From the NCBI RefSeq assembly GCF_048544455.1, contig NC_133536.1:39636652-39700651 (forward strand): a stretch of DNA of 64,000 bases. Reading direction: 5' to 3'. The stretch's first letter is position 1; every line of letters begins with the position of its first letter. The position numbers and the translations under genes were made by a program. This document shows positions 1 to 11,527 of the stretch, in pieces. A model generated the notes under the pieces. The model saw nothing but the letters and a program-made list of their open reading frames with translations. It had not been told where the DNA came from and made no database searches. This DNA is from Silene latifolia. Its lineage: Eukaryota > Streptophyta > Magnoliopsida > Caryophyllales > Caryophyllaceae.

Positions 1-280
1 TTCCTAGGCCGTCGTAATGACGATTTTTCAAATCCCGTTTTGTATAACCATTTCAACACGCCTTCCTAGGCCGTCGTAATGACGATTTTTCAAATCCGGT
101 TTTGTATAACCATTTCAACACGCCTTTCTAGGCCGTTGTAATGATTTTCAAATCCGGTTTTGTATAACCATTTCAACACGCCTTTCTAGGCCGTCGTAAT
201 GACGATTTTTCAAACCCGGTTATGTATAATCATTTCAAATCGCCTTTTTACGCCGTTATAATCGCCGCCTCTAGACACGG
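1..280 (+). repeat. 62-bp tandem repeat in leader of element A
   Basis: Four head-to-tail copies begin at 1, 63, 125 and 183 (lengths 62, 62, 58 and 62), followed by a decayed partial copy to about 280. Each unit carries CCTAGGCCGTCGTAATGACG near its start and a CATTTCAACACGCC-like end. Copy 3 lacks 4 bp. The array probably continues left of the window. It lies in the untranslated leader of the Tat-type element whose gag starts at 11988. Confidence 0.9.
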
Positions 281-814
281 ATTTTAACCCGTTTTGCGCC
301 GACAAAGGCTTTCTTTCAAAACCCGAGAAAAGCACACACCCTTTTCTCGAGACACTTTCAGATCCCGAGGACCATGCACCGTCCCCGAGACCTTTTCAAA
401 CGTTTCAAACTCGATTTTCAAAACATACAATTTTGAATTTCAAAACCGTCTTGGGAAGCAACACACTGTTTTCCGAGCCGACTCAAACTCAAACCGTCTT
501 TTGCAAATAAACTTAAGACAACCCTTTTCAACTGATCGACTTGCGGAGATTTCTATCTTCGGAAGCCGCCCATTTAAGCGACAAATGAATCTTTTTGGAT
601 ATTCCTATTTTTGAAATCTTCAGTCCAGCATTCCAATTCCGCCTCGTGTCTATCGAGTCAAAGCAAGCTTACTTATGGGTCTTTACTTATGAGTCGTCTC
701 ATCACGAGACCCGTCCAATGGCGTCACGCCGTCATGTTGGACTCGTGTCAAAGGTTCGGTCAAACACCGTCACGTCATAAATCGAGTCAGCACCGAGGGA
801 CCACACACGGTCAC
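281..814 (+). other. Leader of element A, left part
   Basis: Non-coding sequence between the tandem repeat and the insertion site of B. Short ORFs here have no recognisable domain. Once B is removed it joins 11880 and leads to the gag ATG at 11988. The bases at 810-814 (GTCAC) are the left copy of B's target duplication. Confidence 0.7.
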
Positions 815-2567
815 TGATCGGGTCCATTTCGTGTTCACAATTAAGTATATGTGGTCGTTGGTCAATGGTCGATACAAAACACAATTTATACTCCACAAAC
901 AACTCTACAATTAGTAAAGAGGCAAGTAAAGGTCGGATCCCAAGGGACGGGTATTGAAATGAGAATTCTATTGTAACTAGTAGTGTCTAGGGGTGTCACA
1001 AATTGGGTTGATGTAGAAGGTTACTAAACTAAAATAACAATGAAAATAAACTAGCAAGATGAATAAAATAAGGGGTGTAAACAATTGATTAAAGGCACTA
1101 GGGTGTCATGGGTTCATAGGGGAATCATGGGATATGATCATACAAACATGTTCTCAAATTATAAGCAAGCAATTATTGTTGTGATGGATTGAGTTGGGTT
1201 ATGTCTTACAATCCTAGGAAAGTTTGGGTCCCGGAGCCGAATCGATTAGATTGTACAACACCTACAAGTCGACTTAATCTTTCCTACTCAACACATGCAT
1301 GGTCTAACAAGACTCGAGTTGGGTTATGTCTTACAAGTCTCATTGAAAGGATAGGAGATGATAGTAAATGCAAGGATTCATAGGCTTAGCATTTCATCAA
1401 ATATAACATGTGCATGTATTAAGATCAAAACAAGCAAGCAAATAAGATATGAAAGCATATTGATTTAAGCATGAATCATTCCCCATGTTGGTTTCCCTAA
1501 TCACCCATTAACCCTAGCTAAGAGACTACTCACTCATTATCATGTTGATCATGCTAGCAAGGTTGTCAATCATACTAACAATATGAAACATGATGAATAA
1601 ATGAAAGTAATTAACAATAATTAAAAAGGGATTAAGAGATTATACCTACTAATGATTCCAAAATAATAATGCAAAGAATAATAGAAGAACTTGATGATTG
1701 ATGGAAGGTTGTCAATCTCCCAATAAACCCAATAATCTTCTAATTACCCAAAATAAAGGAAGAACAAGAGAGAGATTAAAGAACTAAAACTTGGATTAAA
1801 ACTTGATTAATACTTGATTACAATATTGAAGAGAGATTTGATTGATATTAACTACTCTAAATATTGATAAGAAGAACATGCTCCTCTAATTAGACTAATG
1901 GGGTATTTATAGTGAAAATTAGGGAGGATGCATTAGGGTTAACTAAGGGCTAAACTAGTAATTACACTTTTTAAGTTGAGCAAGGAGGACCCGGTATTTT
2001 CTGAGAGAAGGGCTTCTCTTTTCGTAGCTTGAAGAATGAAATCCGTCTTTGTGCGGAATCTGCGGATTAGAGTCGGGACGGCCGGATTTGGGCGGTGCAA
2101 TCCGAGCGGATTCGGAGAGGGACGCTCGGATTGTTGAGGGGAATCCGAGCGGATTCCAAGGAGGGACGCTTCGGATTGTCTTTGGCCGGACGGACGGATT
2201 GTCTGCAATCCGTTCGGATTGTTGGTCAGCTTCAATTCTTCCTTTTTTCTTCCCTTTTCTTCATAAATTCCTTGGGGATCTCCTTGGGGACGCAAGGATC
2301 CTTTCTCAACATTGTTCTTCTACTATAATATGTACAAAGGCGTTCTAGTCTTGTCTCTTCTTGATGCTTGGTCATTGAATACAATCAATTTAGCCTCGTT
2401 TTGCCATGAAAATGCAAGATTCTTACTCCTTTCCTACCAAGGGATCAAAATCTCAAAGAATATGCAAAACAAAGAACTAAAGATAAGAAATGACCCAAAT
2501 AGGCACTAAAAAGCATGGAAACAATGGTAATTCGGGGGCTAAATATGCGCCAATTATGGTCACATCA
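815..2567 (-). repeat. 3' LTR of element B
   Basis: Direct copy of 10122-11874. On the plus strand it begins TGATCGGGTCC and ends GGTCACATCA. A minus-strand TATA box (TATAAATA) lies at 1904-1911, and the AATCCG-type dyad array lies upstream of it in the sense direction at 2055-2220. Confidence 0.95.
2055..2220 (-). promoter_or_regulatory. Eight-site AATCCG/CGGATT dyad array (B 3' LTR)
   Basis: Eight sites end in CGGATT or GCGGATT; the best match the dyad AATCCGNNCGGATT. Spacing is close to two helical turns throughout. Compared with the partner LTR, several of the few LTR differences (small indels and substitutions) fall here. Function is inferred from its position upstream of the TATA box. 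Confidence 0.7.
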
Positions 2568-2605
2568 AATATCCCCAAACCGAACCTTTGCTCGTCCCGA
2601 GTAAA
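2568..2605 (-). promoter_or_regulatory. Polypurine tract and preceding hairpin, element B
   Basis: Read on the minus strand, a stem TTTACTCG/CGAGCAAA with loop GGA (2587-2605) is followed by GGTTCGGTTTGGGGATATT, which abuts the LTR. The G-rich tract is the expected plus-strand DNA primer. The hairpin corresponds to those at 25088, 45661 and 48584; one pair is an A-C mismatch. Confidence 0.75.
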
Positions 2606-4115
2606 GAGGTGACAAAGACTAGGACCAAAACTAACCTATCCTAATAATAATAGCCGATATGAGACAATTAGCGGGTCTCACTCCGCCCCTTCAACTCACA
2701 ACAAGACAACCATGAGGTAGGATGCCTTCTTGCAAGGCAAGGTGGGTCTTGCCAAAATGGCGACACATCCAAACATTAAAGCACATAAAATCACATAATG
2801 GATGCGTCTACAAAAAGAATAGCCACTTTCCTCATCTAAGTGGCGGAAATTATCTACAAGGGAAGCAATTCAAGGGTACACAATCCTTCATAGATGCAAT
2901 TTGTTCAAACTACTAAGCCTAGAAGGATACCAATAAATCACCTCCAAAATGTGTCAACCTAGGGTACCTTTGTCCTCAACCGTTAAATGCTTTTGTCAAG
3001 AATAGACTCCTTATGGTGTTAGAAACACTGGAGGATCGCGGAATTCCCGCTCTTGCCTAGACAAGAAGAAGGGTCGTCCCCTCTCTACCATGCACAAAAA
3101 TGGATATGATGGATAAAGGAATCAATAGATATTTGAGTTTCACTTTGGGAGTTTGCTTTTGTTTTTGTTTTTCCCCCCAAATTTCTTGTGGCATTTGACA
3201 TTTGAGAACACTTTCTTTTTGCCATTTCTTTTTGATTTTTGGCATTTCAATACTTGACAACTTTTTGTATTTTTTTTTTTTTTTCTTTTTGAACATTTTC
3301 AAAGTCACCCCAATTAGTAACGAGGGTGCCTTGTATTTGAAGCTTAGGAGTTCTATTTTTGCTCCTCTTTTCTTTTGATGCATTTTTGCAAACTTTCTTT
3401 CATTTTTCATTTCATTGAACTCAAATTGATTTCTTTTTGTGCCCATTCCCTTTGATGACAAAAATATATATATGGTAGAACATGGATGAATGATGGTTGC
3501 ATGGTTTCAAGGGTCACCTTGGAATAAACGGTAGCCAAGGAGTTATCACACCACAAGGTACTCTTGACTAGGCCTTAAACCATGGGTCAAAGGATACTAG
3601 CATGACACATCCTAGGGTGTTTTACAAGCATTCTAACAAGCAAAGTCTTAAGAACAAAAAGCATCTACTAGGGCCTATATACACTTGTCAAGCTTCCCAA
3701 GTAGACGGTTTCGCAAAATTTTTCTAACATGCAAACTACATGCCATGATGCAACTAGCATATAAACATCCTAATGCAAATGATTCTACCAATTAATATGC
3801 CATATAAACTAAATGCAAGTCCTAAGTTCACATTGTTTTTACCGCATCAACCAAAATAAAACCACATAGTCATTAACATAAAGAGGAAAAAGGAGATTGG
3901 AAAGATCATACCATGCGGTCTTTAATATCCTCATGTCTCGGATGTGGCGTAGTCAATCAAAGTGAACAAGGATAAAACAAACATAATATATACAAAACGA
4001 TATATACAAAGGAAATGAACTTGTTTTTGGGTTTTCAATTTTTCAAATTTTTATGATTTCTTTTGAAATTTTTCAATTTTTATGGGTTTTTGATTAAAAG
4101 TTAAGTGTTAGAATT

Positions 4116-4154
4116 CCCATCCCCACACTAATATGGGCATTGTCCTCAATGGCC
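4116..4154 (-). promoter_or_regulatory. Internal hairpin and PPT-like tract, element B
   Basis: On the minus strand, GGCCATTG/CAATGCCC forms a stem (one C-C mismatch) with loop AGGA at 4135-4154, followed after a short gap by TGTGGGGATGGG. It matches the hairpin plus GGTTTGGGGA module in B2, C and D. The role is unknown. Confidence 0.55.
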
Positions 4155-4665
4155 AAAATGATGGAAATTATGCAAAGATGATGCATGATTTCTATACTAA
4201 ATGCAATTCTATACTAAGCTATACTACATGATGCATGGTTTTTGTTATGACGGAGAGGATAATTTAGATTACCTCCCGTTATGTATGTATCAACTTCCCC
4301 AAACCAAATGAGACACTATTGCTAATGTTCAAGGATGGGTATAGTTCATGCACACACTATGCTATGCATGAAACTAGATTGTCATTTTGGATTTTACAAA
4401 TGGGAACAATAAAAGAAGAACACCTCAATGGAACCGAGGTGTGAGTCCTTTGATGTTGCTAGGACTAAACCAACAATGATCAAAATGAAATAAGATACAA
4501 AGAGATATAGACAAACCATGGGAGTGTAGGAGTCTCCAAGGCTTGCTAGTCTTCCATCATGCTATCACCACTTCCCTCATGAGAAGTTGTCACATTGCCA
4601 CTTTCCTTGTCACTTTCTTCTTTACTTTCTCCATCATCTTGTTCATCATCATCTTCACCATCTCT

Positions 4666-6144
4666 TTATCCATATCCACTTGCTTCTTCCTCAATATTAT
4701 CATCAAATTCTTCACCATTTCCAACAACCTCATTATCTCCCACCACGTCCCTAGATGCACCCGGAAATAAGGCTTCTTTATCCGCCCAACTAGGCAAAGG
4801 ACAAGATGGATCAAGGAGTCCTTGCCTAGCTAAATGTAGGAGGGGAGGATATTGAGCCAAATATGCATTCTTCCGATCTTCATAAGCTTGCTTGTGCATT
4901 GCTTGCATAAGAAGAGTGACATAGTCTTTTCCAATTTCAACTCCTTCCGGTTTGAACTCTTCATACACAAAGGGGTAAGGTGGTATAACAATGGAAGAGG
5001 AGGGGGTTTCATGATCACCCTTTTGTTGTTGAATGATGTACTCGGCTTCTTCGGATAGGGGAAGTAGATAGTTGGTCCGGTGGACACTTAGACGACAAAT
5101 CTTTGCGGGTAAAGTGAATGATCGAGCCTCACTAGTTAGCCATCCATATTTAGTGTCAAGGGGGTTATGGGCAACCCACTTGAACTTGTTAATCATAATG
5201 TGCATATTAATAAGATGGCCACCTTCCTTTGCTTTGTACTTGCTATCCTTATTGAAATTAGGATCAAAGTGCTTGGCTAGGACCGTGACTAGGCCGCCAT
5301 TTACAATAATGGTCGTACCCTTCTTCCCACTATCGACATTGAGCCATCTATCAACCAATAGCCTCAAAGAATTGAAAGGCTTGGTATGGATTCTTCCGAC
5401 ATTCAAAGCCGATTCAAGGAGAATAAAATCAAGTCTTGTGAAATGATTGGTGTCTTTCCTAGCAATTATGGTATTTCCCACAACTTTGTGCCATACTCTT
5501 ATGCCCGGATGATGGACCAAAAGAGCACGACAAACATGAAAATCATCAAATTTCTTCCCGGAGATTGCCTCCCAAAGAGGCTCGGGGTCATAATTTCCAT
5601 AATGCTTAAGATATCTCGATTCATCGCTAAGACCCAAAATTTCACCTAAGTCCTCAAAGGTAATGCGTCTACTAATGTTAGCTAGACGAAACTCAATATT
5701 TTCTCTATTCTCAACTTTGGTGACTTTCAAAGAACTTAAAAATTCCAAGACAAGGGAGGGGTATGTCAATTCCTTTGTTTCAAACAATTTCTTCAAACCC
5801 ATGGCATTGAAAAAGGCTTTTGTTTGTTCAAGAACACCCAATTTCTCCAAGGCATCTTCACATATGAATTTGGTGGATTGAATTGATTTCATAGCAAACT
5901 TGACAAATGTATTTCTATGGGTATCGGAGATAAAAGTTACCTCCGGATAATGTAAGAGTTGATCGATTACCGGAGTAGAAGGTGATGCTCCCATAGAAGT
6001 TTGTTGTTGTTGTTCCACTTCCAAGTTTGGTGTTGATACCACCATTGCCAAAGCTTTCTTTGTTTGGATAGCTTTTTGCCTTTGAGAGAGAGCCTTTGCC
6101 TTTGGTGCCTTTGTTGCTCTTGTTGCTCCCTTTGTCCTTGCCAT
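4666..6144 (-). CDS. Athila env-like ORF (Arabidopsis retrotransposon ORF-1 type), element B
   Basis: An open frame of 492 residues starts at the ATG giving MARTKGATRATK; upstream in-frame triplets lack an ATG. The N-terminus is basic (Lys/Arg/Ala), the middle (about residues 60-350) resembles the conserved domain of Athila-family third ORFs, and the C-terminus is acidic (Asp/Glu). I see no signal peptide and no clear membrane segment, so the historic label 'envelope-like' is not supported here by sequence. Function is unknown. It is the only intact long ORF of element B, although pol is missing. A TATA-like box at 6442-6449 lies about 300 bp upstream. A related but broken copy is in element D (33036-34923). 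Confidence 0.85.
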   Translation of the reverse strand: MARTKGATRATKAPKAKALSQRQKAIQTKKALAMVVSTPNLEVEQQQQTSMGASPSTPVIDQLLHYPEVTFISDTHRNTFVKFAMKSIQSTKFICEDALEKLGVLEQTKAFFNAMGLKKLFETKELTYPSLVLEFLSSLKVTKVENRENIEFRLANISRRITFEDLGEILGLSDESRYLKHYGNYDPEPLWEAISGKKFDDFHVCRALLVHHPGIRVWHKVVGNTIIARKDTNHFTRLDFILLESALNVGRIHTKPFNSLRLLVDRWLNVDSGKKGTTIIVNGGLVTVLAKHFDPNFNKDSKYKAKEGGHLINMHIMINKFKWVAHNPLDTKYGWLTSEARSFTLPAKICRLSVHRTNYLLPLSEEAEYIIQQQKGDHETPSSSIVIPPYPFVYEEFKPEGVEIGKDYVTLLMQAMHKQAYEDRKNAYLAQYPPLLHLARQGLLDPSCPLPSWADKEALFPGASRDVVGDNEVVGNGEEFDDNIEEEASGYG

Positions 6145-6156
6145 TTGATGAACCAA

Positions 6157-7187
6157 CCAAGAAAAGAGTCAAAAATCTTCAATATGTAGGATGCCCAAAT
6201 TGATTTGAAGATGAAAGGCTTTGCCTTTATGAAATCAAAAATCGACTCAAAGGTTGAAGATTTTGTTCTTGGTTTTGATTTTTATTGAAGATGGAGTGAT
6301 TGATTTGTTGTTTGAAGGATGGTTTGATTTGATTTTGGTGGATTTTGTAGAGGGTTTTGTTTTTGTGATGGAGGGGATGAGGGTTTTGATGTTGTGGGTA
6401 GTGTTTATGAATGAATGAAGGAAGGAATGAAGGTGGGAGGGTATTTAAAGAAGTCGAAATTTTCGAAAACGCAGGGGCAATCCGTGCGGATTAGGCCCAA
6501 TCCGTGCGACTCTCGCACTTCAAAATTTTCGAAGCTCGCCTAAAGGCGGGCGGATTCTGGGAATCCGCTCGGATTCTTCCGTGATGGGACGGGCGGATTT
6601 GCTGCAGACGGACGAATTTCACTCGAGAGAAATTTCTTTGTTTTCTTCAACGCAAAGACGGGCGTCTTCTTCACAAGACGGACGGATTCTATGAGACGGG
6701 CGTCATCCGTCGAAAATCCGCTCGGATTCTTTAACAGTCCAGAATTCTTCAATTTCAGCTCAGGTCAGGACGGACGTCTTCTCAGCAGGACGCTCGGATT
6801 GTTGAAGACGGGCGGATTTGGTACAATCCGCTCGGATTCTGGTCCTTTGTACCCGGATTCATTCCATTCGTGCACAATGCATTTCCCTTTACCATTATTC
6901 TATTCTTCTTCATTTCTTGTGTTCTTCATTGTGGGGGCACTACTAAGGCATGAATAGCCTAGGCAATTGCCATCCCCACACTAAGGTAAAGCACTACACA
7001 TCAATTGAAGTCGTTAGTCCCTCCCTCACTTCTCTCTTACATGACATTTATTTTGATCAAAGTAAATAAAAATCCAAAAATGACAAAAAATGCAATACAA
7101 GAATTGAAATGTAAGTTAGGGAGTTAGAAATATTTACAAGTGGTGGTTTAGGGAGGACTCCAACAAACTCTCATTCTTGATGAGATG
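6157..7187 (-). other. Gap between protease and env-like ORF where pol is missing
   Basis: About 1 kb replaces the usual RT, RNase H and integrase region. No pol residue pattern is visible in any frame. It contains AATCCG-type dyads (6479-6840), a TATA-like box (6442-6449) and a TAGTGTGGGGATGG tract (about 6968-6981) matching the tract at 4116-4130. Confidence 0.7.
6442..6840 (-). promoter_or_regulatory. Internal dyad array plus TATA-like box upstream of env-like ORF
   Basis: Sites such as AATCCGCTCGGATT and GACGGGCGGATT recur from 6840 down to 6479 with local spacings of about 18-20 and 24 bp, as in B's LTR. The TATA-like TTTAAATACCC lies about 30 bp downstream on the minus strand. The order (array, TATA, ORF) copies that of the LTR, so an internal promoter for the env-like gene is a reasonable inference. 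Confidence 0.5.
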
Positions 7188-9983
7188 TCAAGGGGGCATG
7201 TTCAAGGTGTTGTTGATGTTGCTCAACACCTTGAAGAAGTAATCAAAAGCTTGTTCATTATTGTGGTAGAGGTCCTCAATAGACCGTGGCCCTGGTTGTT
7301 GATCATGATCGATGGCATGCCCAATGTAGGGATTAAAAATCCCTTCAAACTCGTCGTCCCAAAGACCACAAACGTCATTGAGTTGATCATTGAAAATCTC
7401 TTGCTTAGATGGAGACAACTCTCCCAATTTCTTCTCTTGGCCAATGAGGCCATCTTCTTCTTCCTTGGTTGATTTTGATGAGCTTTGCAAGCTCTCCTTG
7501 TCACAATTCACTTGCTCTTTGAATGGAGCATCTTCATCTTTCTTCTTCCATTGGAGTTCCGATTTCTTCCTTTCATCCTTGTGGCTATAATGATCAATCA
7601 TGAAACATGGCTCATACAAACGAGGAGCTCTCATGGTTTTGTCAAGATTAAAAGTTATGCTTTCATCTCCCACTTCTAGAGTGAGCTCTCCATGTTTCAC
7701 ATCAATCACCGCACCCGCGGTGTGTAGGAAAGGTCTTCCTAAGATGATTGGAATGTTGGAATCTTCCTCCATATCAACAATGACAAAGTCCACCGGGATG
7801 AAAAACTTCCCAATTCGCACGGGTACATCTTCCCATATCCCTAATGGTGTCTTCGTCGATCTATCGGCCATTTGAAGTGTGATATTGGTGCATTTAAGCT
7901 CTCCCATTCCCAACCTTTTACTCACCGAGTACGGCATGACACTCACACTAGCCCCTAGATCACATAAGGCTTTGTTGATCGTCGTGTCGCCAATGGTACA
8001 CGGTATTGAGAAGCTTCCCGGATCCTTTAACTTTGGAGGTGAACTCCCTTGAAGTATTGCACTACTCACCTTAGTGAAGGCGATAGTCTCAAGTTTCCGG
8101 ATCGACTTCTTCTTTGTGAGGATATCTTTCATATACTTTGCATAGGCCGGAACGTGATTGATTAATTCCGTGAAAGGGATTGAGACTTCTAAGTTCTTTA
8201 CAATCTCCATGAACTTTCCAAGTTGATCATCAAATTTGGGCTTGGCTTGACGACTTGGAAAAGGAAGTCTAATCACAATGGGCTCCTTCTCTTTGGCCTT
8301 GTCTTCATTTTTCTTTGATCTTTGTTCTTTTGATGATTCCCCTTCTTTGGGTCTTTGCACAATTTCTTCCTTTTCACTAGCTTGCACAACTTCATCCTCA
8401 ACTTGCTTCTTCGGTGCTTCATACCTTGTACCACTTCTCAAGTGAATGACACTAACCATTTCATGTCTAGGGGGATTACTTTGAGGTGGTAATTGCCCCT
8501 TTTGTCTTTGTGAGCTTGAAGATGCTAGTTGAGTTAATTGTGTTTCCAACATCTTGGTGTGAGCTAGAATGTTGTTGATGGTGGTGTCTTTTGCTTGGCT
8601 ATCTTTTTGCATTTGAGTGAAAAATTCTTGTTGATTCTTTTGCATTTGGAGGACCGCTTTTTGGACATCAAAACCTTGGTCATTTTGGTGATTGTATGGA
8701 TTTTGATTTTGGTAACCTTGGTTTTGATTGTAAAAGGGTCTTTGATTTTGGTTTCTCATGGGTGGTGGAGTGTATGTTGTTTGAGGGTTTTGAACATTTT
8801 GGCTTTTGTATGAGAGATTAGGATGGAACTTGGTGTTTTCATTGTAAAAATTTGAATAAGGGGTACCACTTTTGTAAGCTTGGAAAGCATTAACTTGTTC
8901 GGTTGTTCCCCTACACTCACTTGGGTGATGACCCAAAGTTCCACAATTCTCACATATCCCACTTGGGATTGATGAGGATGCCGTCATGGCATTGACATGA
9001 TGCTTTGATGATTTTGAGATTTCCTCAAGTCTAGCCATAGCTTGTTCAAACTTCAAGTTGATTGTGTCAATGTGAGCACTAAGTTGAGCACTCAATTGAG
9101 TAACGGAGTCCACTTCATACTTTCCTCCTCTAGTAGCCTTGCGAGGTCTACTATATTATGAATTATGGACCGCCATTTCCTCAATCTTGTTCCATGTTTG
9201 ATTGTCATCAACTTCGGTGAACATTCCATTTGATCCCATATTGAGAATGTTCCTTGAATCTTCATATAAACCATTCCAAAATTGTTGTACCAAGAACCAT
9301 TCGCTAAGCCCATGGTGAGGACATGAGCGACAAACACCTTTGAACCGCTCCCAAGCTTCATACAAAGATTCTTCATCCCTTTGCTTAAAACTCGTAATTT
9401 GAGCTCTTAGCATGTTAGTCTTTTCCGGTGGGTAGAATTTTTTGTAGAAAGCTAGAGCTAACTTCTTCCAAGAATCTATTCCAAGGGTGGCCTTATCAAG
9501 GCCCTTCAACCATTGCTTTGCGGTGCCGATTAACGAAAAAGGAAATAAGACCCATCTAATTTGGTCTTGAGTCACGCCCGTTTGAGAGATAGCATCACAA
9601 TAATCGCAAAAGGTTTCCATATGAGAATGAGGGTCTTCACTTGGCATCCCCCCAAATTGGCTCCTCTCAACTAGTTGGATGAAGGCGGACTTGGCAATAA
9701 AATTTCCGGTTAGATGTTGCGGTGTAGGAGTACCATTTGGTAGATTCTCCTCGGTGGGTATAGAGTGTGACGAGAATTTAGGCATTGTAGGTGGATTTTG
9801 TGGGATATTGTTTAATGGGTTCTCTTCTCCTTCTATTGCGAAAGGATTGACAAACTCACTAGTGGGTTGAACAACTTCACCAACACCTCTCAAATTCCTC
9901 CTAACAAGTCTCCTATTATTCGTCAAGGTTCTTTCGATTTCACGGTCAAAAGGTAACAAATCACCTTGTAACCTTCTAGACAT
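7188..9983 (-). pseudogene. gag-protease of element B, one in-frame stop
   Basis: Starts at the ATG at 9983 (MSRRLQGDLLPFD, usual Athila gag start). Capsid-like sequence runs to a TAA at 9156-9158. The same frame continues to 7188, so a single nonsense codon separates the two open stretches (about 275 and 655 codons). A CCHC zinc knuckle (CENCGTLGHHPSEC) lies near 8910-8957. A Gln/Asn-rich and then Lys/Glu-rich linker follows, then an aspartic protease with CDLGASVSVMP (about 7950) and [11 protein letters not shown] downstream. The ORF ends after an acidic tail with no RT. Apart from the stop it looks little decayed, in line with the similar LTRs. Confidence 0.9.
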
Positions 9984-10099
9984 GCAAAATATCAAACAAC
10001 TCAAAAACAATTAGAACAAACTTGAGGAGTTCTACTTCCCCAAGGTGAAAAAGACACAACTAATAACAATAAAAGAAATCTTAAATCAATTAAACACCG

Positions 10100-10117
10100 T
10101 CCCCGGCAACGGCGCCA
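10100..10117 (-). other. Primer binding site, element B
   Basis: On the minus strand TGGCGCCGTTGCCGGGGA follows the 5' LTR after a 4-base gap. This sequence is the tRNA-Asp-type primer site typical of Athila elements and fixes the orientation of B as minus. Confidence 0.9.
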
Positions 10118-11210
10118 TTTTTGATCGGGTCCATTTCGTGTTCACAATTAAGTATATGTGGTCGTTGGTCAATGGTCGATACAAAACACAATTTATACTC
10201 CACAAACAACTCTAAAATTAGTAAAGAGGCAAGTAAAGGTCGGATCCCAAGGGACGGGTATTGAAATGAGAATTCTATTGTAACTAGTAGTGTCTAGGGG
10301 TGTCACAAATTGGGTTGATGTAGAAGGTTACTAAACTAAAATAACAATGAAAATAAACTAGCAAGATGAATAAAATAAGGGGTGTAAACAATTGATTAAA
10401 GGCACTAGGGTGTCATGGGTTCATAGGGGAATCATGGGATATGATCATACAAACATGTTCTCAAATTATAAGCAAGCAATTATTGTTGTGATGGATTGAG
10501 TTGGGTTATGTCTTACAATCCTAGGAAAGTTTGGGTCCCGGAGCCGAATCGATTAGATTGTACAACACCTACAAGTCGACTTAATCTTTCCTACTCAACA
10601 CATGCATGGTCTAACAAGACTCGAGTTGGGTTATGTCTTACAAGTCTCATTGAAAGGATAGGAGATGATAGTAAATGCAAGGATTCATAGGCTTAGCATT
10701 TCATCAAATATAACATGTGCATGTATTAAGATCAAAACAAGCAAGCAAATAAGATATGAAAGCATATTGATTTAAGCATGAATCATTCCCCATGTTGGTT
10801 TCCCTAATCACCCATTAACCCTAGCTAAGAGACTACTCACTCATTATCATGTTGATCATGCTAGCAAGGTTGTCAATCATACTAACAATATGAAACATGA
10901 TGAATAAATGAAAGTAATTAACAATAATTAAAAAGGGATTAAGAGATTATACCTACTAATGATTCCAAAATAATAATGCAAAGAATAATAGAAGAACTTG
11001 ATGATTGATGGAAGGTTGTCAATCTCCCAATAAACCCAATAATCTTCTAATTACCCAAAATAAAGGAAGAACAAGAGAGAGATTAAAGAACTAAAACTTG
11101 GATTAAAACTTGATTAATACTTGATTACAATATTGAAGAGAGATTTGATTGATATTAACTACTCTAAATATTGATAAGAAGAACATGCTCCTCTAATTAG
11201 ACTAATGGGG

Positions 11211-11218
11211 TATTTATA
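11211..11218 (-). promoter_or_regulatory. TATA box in 5' LTR of element B
   Basis: The minus strand reads CACTATAAATACCCCATT, a good plant TATA context, about 140 bp downstream of the dyad array at 11361-11527. It is likely to set the start of the genomic transcript. Confidence 0.7.
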
Positions 11219-11360
11219 GTGCAAATTAGGAGGATGCATTAGGGTTAACTAAGGGCTAAACTAGTAATTACACTTTTTAAGTTGAGCAAGGAGGACCCGG
11301 TATTTTCCGAGAGAAGGGCTTCTCTTTTCGTAGCTTGAAGAATGAAATCCGTCTTTGTGC

Positions 11361-11527
11361 GAATCCGTGTGGATTAGAGTCGGGACGGCCGGATTTGGGC
11401 GGTGCAATCCGAGCGGATTCAGGAGAGGGACGCTCGGATTGTTGAGGGGGAATCCGAGCGGATTCCAAGGAGGGACGCTCGGATTGTGCTGGCTGGACGG
11501 ACGGATTGTCTGCAATCCGTTCGGATT
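11361..11527 (-). promoter_or_regulatory. Eight-site dyad array in 5' LTR of element B
   Basis: Eight motifs ending in GGATT; successive ends are 20, 24, 21, 24, 21, 22 and 20 bp apart. Full dyads such as AATCCGAGCGGATT alternate with half-diverged GACGCTCGGATT forms. It lies in U3, upstream of the TATA box. Confidence 0.75.

Larger units (their letters stand above)
2568..4665 (-). other. 3' UTR of element B
   Basis: No coding sequence is supported. A minus-strand lysine-rich reading frame at 3057-3461 comes from a T-rich tract and is not a gene. It holds two hairpins tied to G-rich tracts (2587-2605 and 4135-4154) that match hairpins in the 3' UTRs of B2, C and D. Confidence 0.7.

Noticed and set aside
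1189..1383. Small ORF MSWVMSYNPRKVWVPEP, repeated at 10496
   Set aside because: It lies in both LTRs of B and a related version in solo LTR H; identical copies reflect LTR duplication and it has no domain.
3057..3461. Lysine-rich minus-strand protein
   Set aside because: Produced by a T-rich tract in B's 3' UTR; no domain and no conservation in the other elements.
4590..4855. Ser/Pro-rich plus-strand ORFs
   Set aside because: Shadows of the acidic C-terminus of B's env-like ORF.
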